Source: Blasia pusilla (taxonomy: Eukaryota; Marchantiophyta; Marchantiopsida; Blasiales). Taken from it: a stretch of 64,000 nucleotides of DNA. The stretch is taken from NCBI GenBank assembly GCA_050084515.1, contig CM114271.1, positions 24,304,001 to 24,368,000 on the forward strand, in the 5' to 3' direction. Both the position numbers and the translations under genes were made by a program. Under the pieces are notes generated by a model that was not told the DNA's origin, did no database searches, and saw only the letters and a list, made by a program, of their open reading frames with translations. Numbering within the stretch: position 1 is the stretch's first letter; every line of letters starts with the position of its first letter. This document shows, one piece after another, positions 59,518 to 64,000 of the stretch.

Positions 59518-59760
59518 TTTTTCCTGGTGCTCATACAATCCCTACAATTCCTGGCGCTTCCTGGTTTTTTCCTGAATGGAGGGAGCGAAGACAAGCTCTT
59601 CAACCTTGAATGCATGAAGATGTCTCTCAAGTGTAGGACGGCGTAGTCATGGGTGGTAAAAAATGAATACCCACTTACATTTGCTTCAAATAAAATCCAA
59701 GTATGTTCAAAATTACTTTATTCCATTTTTTGTTTATGTTGTAGACCATAGGTTTACATA

Positions 59761-60385
59761 TGCAACCATTCAGATTCCGAAGGGTTGCGAGAATCATGTA
59801 GAGATATTTAGTGCAACCCTTTCCCCATAATGAGCAACCCGTCGGAACCCGGTGGGTTGCTCATAGAGTTGTGACTTTGCTAATGAGCAACCTGTCGGGT
59901 TCTGACGACCTGCTTCTCAGTTATAACTCTGATAAGGAAAAAAGGAATAAGTACAACCTCTTAGGATCCGACGGGTTTCCCGGGAATTTTTTGACAAAGT
60001 GGTAGAACTACTATAATTTTGATTTGGTTCATGAGCAACCCGTCGGAACCCGGCGAGTTGCTCATAGAGTTGTGACTTTGCTGATGATGCAACCCGTTGG
60101 AACCCGACGGGTTGCATCTCAACTAGATTTTTGGATAAGGAAAAAAGCAACGAGTGTTACCTGTCGGGATCCGACGGCTTGCATGGGGGCATTTTGACAA
60201 AGCTGTAGAGTTACAAGAATTACTACTTTGTTTATGAGCAACCCGTCGGGTTTCGACAGGATTCTTCTTAGGTAGATGTTTGGAAAATGAAAAAAGCAAT
60301 GAGTGCAACCCGTCGGGATCTGATGGGTTGCACATATGATTTTTAGGAAGTTGTAGAGCAACCCGTTTTTTTCCGACATGTAGGC
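59761..60385. repeat. Palindrome array, cluster 1 (ten copies, higher-order repeat)
   Basis: Ten imperfect palindromes of about 30 bp start near 59761, 59831, 59884, 59952, 60032, 60086, 60155, 60234, 60303 and 60356. The common form is gcaacccgtcgg, a 2-4 base loop, then ccgacgggttgc. Spacings repeat as 53, 68 and 80 then 54, 69 and 79, so three palindromes plus spacers form a ~202-bp unit (59831-60031 and 60032-60233). A third unit lacks one palindrome. The spacers themselves are similar (tagagttgtgactttgct; attttgacaaag). Confidence 0.9.
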
Positions 60386-60467
60386 TTGTTCCACCTTAAA
60401 GCTAACATCATTTTGCTCATGCCTTGTGGACACATAGAGCACTCCTATGTCTACTATTTTCTGAGAC

Positions 60468-60944
60468 TTGAGCAGATGTTTCAGGTATTTCACATATAGG
60501 ATCCTGTCCATCCATGCTCGGATGGGGCCACATTGGATAGCCTTTACAATTTCCCCCCCGGAAGTCTTAATGATTGAAGGCACGCCTTTACTTGGAGGAA
60601 GTGAGAAGTCACATGCTCTGATGCAGACCCTCATTGAGCTATGCTCGAGGCCGAGGAATTTGGTCTTGGACTTGGTAGGTTTATCAAGGGCGAGTATTAG
60701 AGGTGCATGGCAGAAAGGCAGAAACATTCTCTGCATTGAGGGAAGAAAGGAACTTTTTTACCTTTGTAAGAAGGCAAAGGCGGGTTACGAAAGGCAGGTG
60801 GGAGGCTTAAACTCGCCTCCAAAGCCAATTGCTCCAGCAGCAGGCCCATTGGTAGTGACGACATCTTCCTTGCTTGTAATTCAAAAAACCGAGAGAGCAA
60901 GGTTGACAGTCATTTTGGAGGAGCTCTCAGATGATGACGAGTGA
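60468..60944 (+). CDS. 158-residue frame, possible C-terminal methyltransferase-like piece of a mobile element
   Basis: The frame carries IEGTPLLGGSEKSHALMQTL, IELCSRPRNLVLDLVGLSRA and GAWQKGRNILCIEGRKELFY, then a basic/proline-rich stretch and an acidic end (LEELSDDDE). The order of a K/H-x-x-ALM-x-x-LI phrase, a hydrophobic strand ending in DLxG, then GRxxLCIE resembles the SAM-binding motif I half of amino-DNA methyltransferases in which the target domain comes first. The glycine pattern is degraded, so activity is doubtful. It occupies the gap between the two palindrome clusters. A host gene fragment is the alternative. Confidence 0.35.
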   Translation: MSRCFRYFTYRILSIHARMGPHWIAFTISPPEVLMIEGTPLLGGSEKSHALMQTLIELCSRPRNLVLDLVGLSRASIRGAWQKGRNILCIEGRKELFYLCKKAKAGYERQVGGLNSPPKPIAPAAGPLVVTTSSLLVIQKTERARLTVILEELSDDDE

Positions 60945-61440
60945 GATCAAATGATTTCTCGGTTCAATTGATTAAAACATTTTGGAGTAGGGATTTGGTG
61001 GTTTCAAGCGGCAGAGTACATATCGATAGTGGATGGGAGTTACCTTGCAGAGCATACAAGATTTTTGTCGGGGAAGGCGTTGGGACTCTCCAAATCACAC
61101 ATAGGACCAATATGGTGTAACTAGGGAGGGGGGCAAGGCTATCAACTTCCCCCACATTCTCAATCCCCATCTACAATCGGCCAAATGAGCCATTAGTTTT
61201 CGAAGACATTCCTTTTGTATAGGAACTGAGGAGAATTAGGAGTAAATTTGTAGATGACAAGGGTGAAGAAATCATAGACTAGAGTTGATGGATTCTGTGA
61301 GCAAATATAATGTGCTGAGTTTCCCTCGACGTAATAAAGGACTTCCAATTTCTTGAGGATATTAATGTTCTTGAAGTGTCTTCTAAGTAGTGTTGCTTTT
61401 GTGTCTGGGTTGCGATTTCTCTATGTTGGACGGTCTTTAT

Positions 61441-62334
61441 TAACCAACCCGTCGGATTAAACAGGGTTTCAAACCAAAGACCATGCTTGCAACCTGTCGG
61501 ATTCTAAAAGATTGTAAGATTTACCACCTCCGGGATGCTCACATTTTTAAACCTCTTTCTCAGCGAGCCAGTTAGGAAACCTATCGGATTCCGACAGGTT
61601 GTAAGATTTACAGCCTCACGGATGCTGCATTTTTTTAAAAGCTCTTTCTCAATGAGCCAGTCAGGAAACATGTCGAATTCTGACAGGTTGCATGTCACGT
61701 TGATTGGCTTCTACACTTTTCCAATTGAATGTCCTCCATCCCGTCGGATTCTGACACGTTCTCTACTTGATTGATTTTTCTTTTCCTGTGCCACCACAAT
61801 CCTTCTAGGCAGGCTTCTTCACCTTCGCCTTGTTTCCTTGTTTTCTTCAAACCATTCCTCTCTAAGACTTTATTTTCTGAGACCTATCGCATTCTGACAT
61901 GTTGGATGATTGAGGCTGGGAGGCTTTGTATTTGATAGGTCGCATGAATTACATACAATCCCTACAAATTGAAGGACTCTGACAACTTACAAGCGGAAAA
62001 ACCTATTGGATTTTGACGGATAGCATTTTTTAAGGAATGGAAGCTGGCTGCGTGGCCAACAGGTTTTCCTGACATTCTTCTTAGATTCAACCTTCGTCTA
62101 TCATGCAACCTGTCGGAATCCGACAGGTTGCATGAAGAGAGGAAGATAGGAGAGAGGTCTACAAGGAAGGACTAAGAGGAAAATGGAAGCAATCAGCATG
62201 ACTACATGTCGCATTCTGACCTGTTGCATGGAAGGATGATGCCTTAACTTCATTTCATTCTCTCCATTTGTTTTTTCACTAGCATTTCTAAACTCATGAC
62301 GTCTACCAACATGTCGGATTCCGACATGATGAAA
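61441..62334. repeat. Palindrome array, cluster 2 (ten copies)
   Basis: Ten copies start near 61441, 61489, 61575, 61665, 61736, 61880, 61997, 62102, 62203 and 62306. The core here is mostly acctgtcgg, att, ccgacaggt rather than the CCCG/CGGG of cluster 1. The copy at 62102-62134 is perfect: 15-bp arms (catgcaacctgtcgg) around the loop aat. The copy at 62306 has the arm catgtcgg matched by ccgacatg. Spacing is irregular (48-144 bp). No coding frame of note lies between copies. Confidence 0.88.
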
Positions 62335-62339
62335 GGTTC

Positions 62340-62673
62340 ATTGCCTTTATTTTCCTCGTAGTCCTTCTATGTGGGCCTTAAGGATCGATTTCTTTACCTC
62401 AAACATATGTGTTTAAACAAACTTCCCAAATGCCCATCAGCATCATAGACACTTCATGGACCCATTCCTCAGCCAACATAGACGATTGATTTGTGGCCTC
62501 CCAGTAGTTTGAGTCATAGTTGGAAATATTGGAACCCTTCAGTTCCTACCAAACTCACCAAATTTGCTATCATCTTTGTCAATCTCTAGGACTCTCGTGG
62601 GAGAAAGTAAATCCCATATGTCAAGAAAGTATTGAAAGTATTTGCATATAAGAGTGATTAAGCTATATATAGA

Positions 62674-62676
<3 letters not shown>
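62340..62676. other. Intergenic DNA, nothing recognised
   Basis: No open frame or repeat was identified between the last palindrome and the AT microsatellite. Confidence 0.45.

Positions 62677-62712
<36 letters not shown>
62677..62712. repeat. (AT)n microsatellite
   Basis: Uninterrupted AT run of about 36 bp. Confidence 0.97.
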
Positions 62713-62715
<3 letters not shown>

Positions 62716-62999
62716 ACGGATTAAGTGGTCTCCTTGTGTCTAGTTTTAGATTCAAGCGTGGAAAAACGAGGTTAGTTTATGACCCAATCTGATCCACTTG
62801 TTACTCTCTTATAAAGATTTTTAGCATTTCAAAGAGAAAAACTTATAAAGAAACTAATAAAATTTTAGAAGAGAGGAGGCGGATTCTCTCTTCTCTTTTT
62901 AAGAGAGACTCTCATCTCTTCCTCTCTTCCTCTCCTATACCATCAAACTAAAAAACTCTACCGTGTGCCAACCATGTGGCACTCTCTGCACATTCAAGT

Positions 63000-63970
63000 C
63001 CTCATTCAATCAACCTCATGTCTCATCATATTGATGGGTTAAGGCTCAACCCATTCACATTTTAGTTTGGGTGTCTTGGGCAATGGGCCACTTGAAAATC
63101 CTACTCCTTTAATAGCAATATTCACATAACAAGCCTCTATGTCAACTTGTCGAACTCCATCAACCATCCGAATGTCTGATGGTTGGTGACAAGTGCAAAT
63201 AGACTACCCAACAAGTAGCATATGAAATGCATGTATCATACTCTTGACTACAACTAAGCACGTGCAGTCTTCCTTATACAAGGTCTATCTTGCCTCCACA
63301 ATATTTTTTGAGTGGCTAGCATATGCATATGTCAATCTAAACTCCTTTCCTAACCAATTGGTAAAATATTGCTCCTAGTCCCAACGTGCTCTAGTCGATA
63401 GACAACCGGATCAACTTCCCTTTGATAGATTTCCTCAAAATAGGCATCGACACCAACATGTCTTTCAGCTATTGATCATATTCCCACTACCACTCTGGTC
63501 CATTCTTGCTAGGAAGATAAAATATGTGTATTCATGTCATCCATGTACGTAACATCTCCTCATCATGCCAACAAGCTCCCAATGCATGCGTTTGATTTGG
63601 AGATGGCTTATGACTGATCTCATATACATCTTGGTTGAGTCTAGCTTCTATGTTGATTTATCATATGGAAATAATAGTCTCGCAATGTGAAAGCTCATAT
63701 AGCAAGCTTCCCAATAAGGTTGTTGGACTCCATCAACCAATCACATGGTTGGTAATTTGTAATGAGAGTGAAGGGATTTCTAAACAAGTAAGATTTGAGA
63801 TGTGCCATGTTTTGCACTATAATTAGGCATACTCTCTCATGTGAGTTATACTCCATATTCATAGGCTTGTTTGAATGTGTAGCATATAGGAGTATAAACT
63901 CTCTATCCTTGCCATCATATTGAGTGAGTTCCGCTCCAAGTCCCAACATACTCCGATCCATGAGCAATTA
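63000..63970 (-). pseudogene. Decayed Ty3/gypsy RNase H with internal duplication
   Basis: The minus-strand frame 63967-63695 reads GLGAELTQYDGKDREFILLY, then YLFRNPFTLITNYQPCDWLM and ESNNLIGKL, the RNase H segment of a gypsy polyprotein. A second, more degraded copy of the same segment lies at about 63,420-63,060 (a YASHSK phrase, then GWLMEFDKLT, then DFQVAHCPRHPN). Stops abound. The RT part would lie beyond the right window edge. Confidence 0.65.
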
Positions 63971-64000
63971 GAAAGGAACCCCCCAAAATAATCTCCTCAA

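Noticed and set aside
60119-60736. 205-codon minus-strand open frame
   Set aside because: It runs through the palindrome array and opposite the better-supported plus-strand frame at 60468-60944; no domain.
59761-62334. Regular short palindromes resembling a CRISPR array
   Set aside because: Copies are diverged, spacing is irregular, the spacers themselves repeat, and the DNA is plant nuclear.

Overview
This is nuclear DNA of a land plant. Three protein-coding genes with plant-type structure sit in two moderately GC-rich islands: about 2.9-15.6 kb and about 31-39 kb. The rest is AT-rich, dominated by decayed transposable elements and simple repeats. The spliceosomal introns are all GT-AG. A plastid-division FtsZ1, a SERK-related extracellular LRR protein and a plant-type J-domain/DUF3444 protein establish the lineage as a green plant. 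I cannot name the species. The style of the repeat proteins makes me suspect a seed-free plant such as a bryophyte, lycophyte or fern, but that is only an inference.

Layout. 0-2.8 kb: AT-rich repeat ends. 4.9-7.5 kb (+): seven-exon LRR gene. 8.9-15.2 kb (-): six-exon FtsZ1 gene, convergent with the LRR gene. 15.7-19.1 kb: two 5'-truncated LINE 3' ends flanking a 1.7-kb foldback element. 19-31 kb: AT-rich transposon graveyard with a Ty1/copia relic, a retrotransposon gag relic carrying an insertion, a small hAT-type element with target-site duplication, a SINE-like fragment and microsatellites. 34.3-37.0 kb (-): single-exon J-domain gene with a probable 5'-UTR intron. 39.2-40.2 kb: another foldback-family copy. 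41.5-45.1 kb (-): decayed CACTA (En/Spm) transposase. 45.2-54.5 kb: hairpin, 215-bp tandem repeat, GA microsatellites and further copia relics. 56.6-62.3 kb: the most unusual region. 63.0-64.0 kb (-): Ty3/gypsy RNase H relic.

The 56.6-62.3 kb region contains open frames of an unrecognised probable mobile element. One piece vaguely resembles a DNA-methyltransferase fold. A 352-bp segment on the opposite strand is enclosed by a perfect 56-bp inverted repeat. About 21 copies of a short GC-rich palindrome occur here. Its core reads CCxGTCGG-loop-CCGACxGG, its arm substitutions tend to be compensated, and part of the array is organised into ~202-bp higher-order units. One palindrome copy lies inside an open reading frame. 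I consider these palindromes the best candidate for something undescribed.

The three host genes do not form a pathway: one acts in plastid division, one at the cell surface, and one is probably a nuclear or cytosolic HSP70 co-chaperone. Exon boundaries were worked out by hand from splice signals and reading phase. Transposon boundaries are approximate unless a duplication or terminal repeat is stated.
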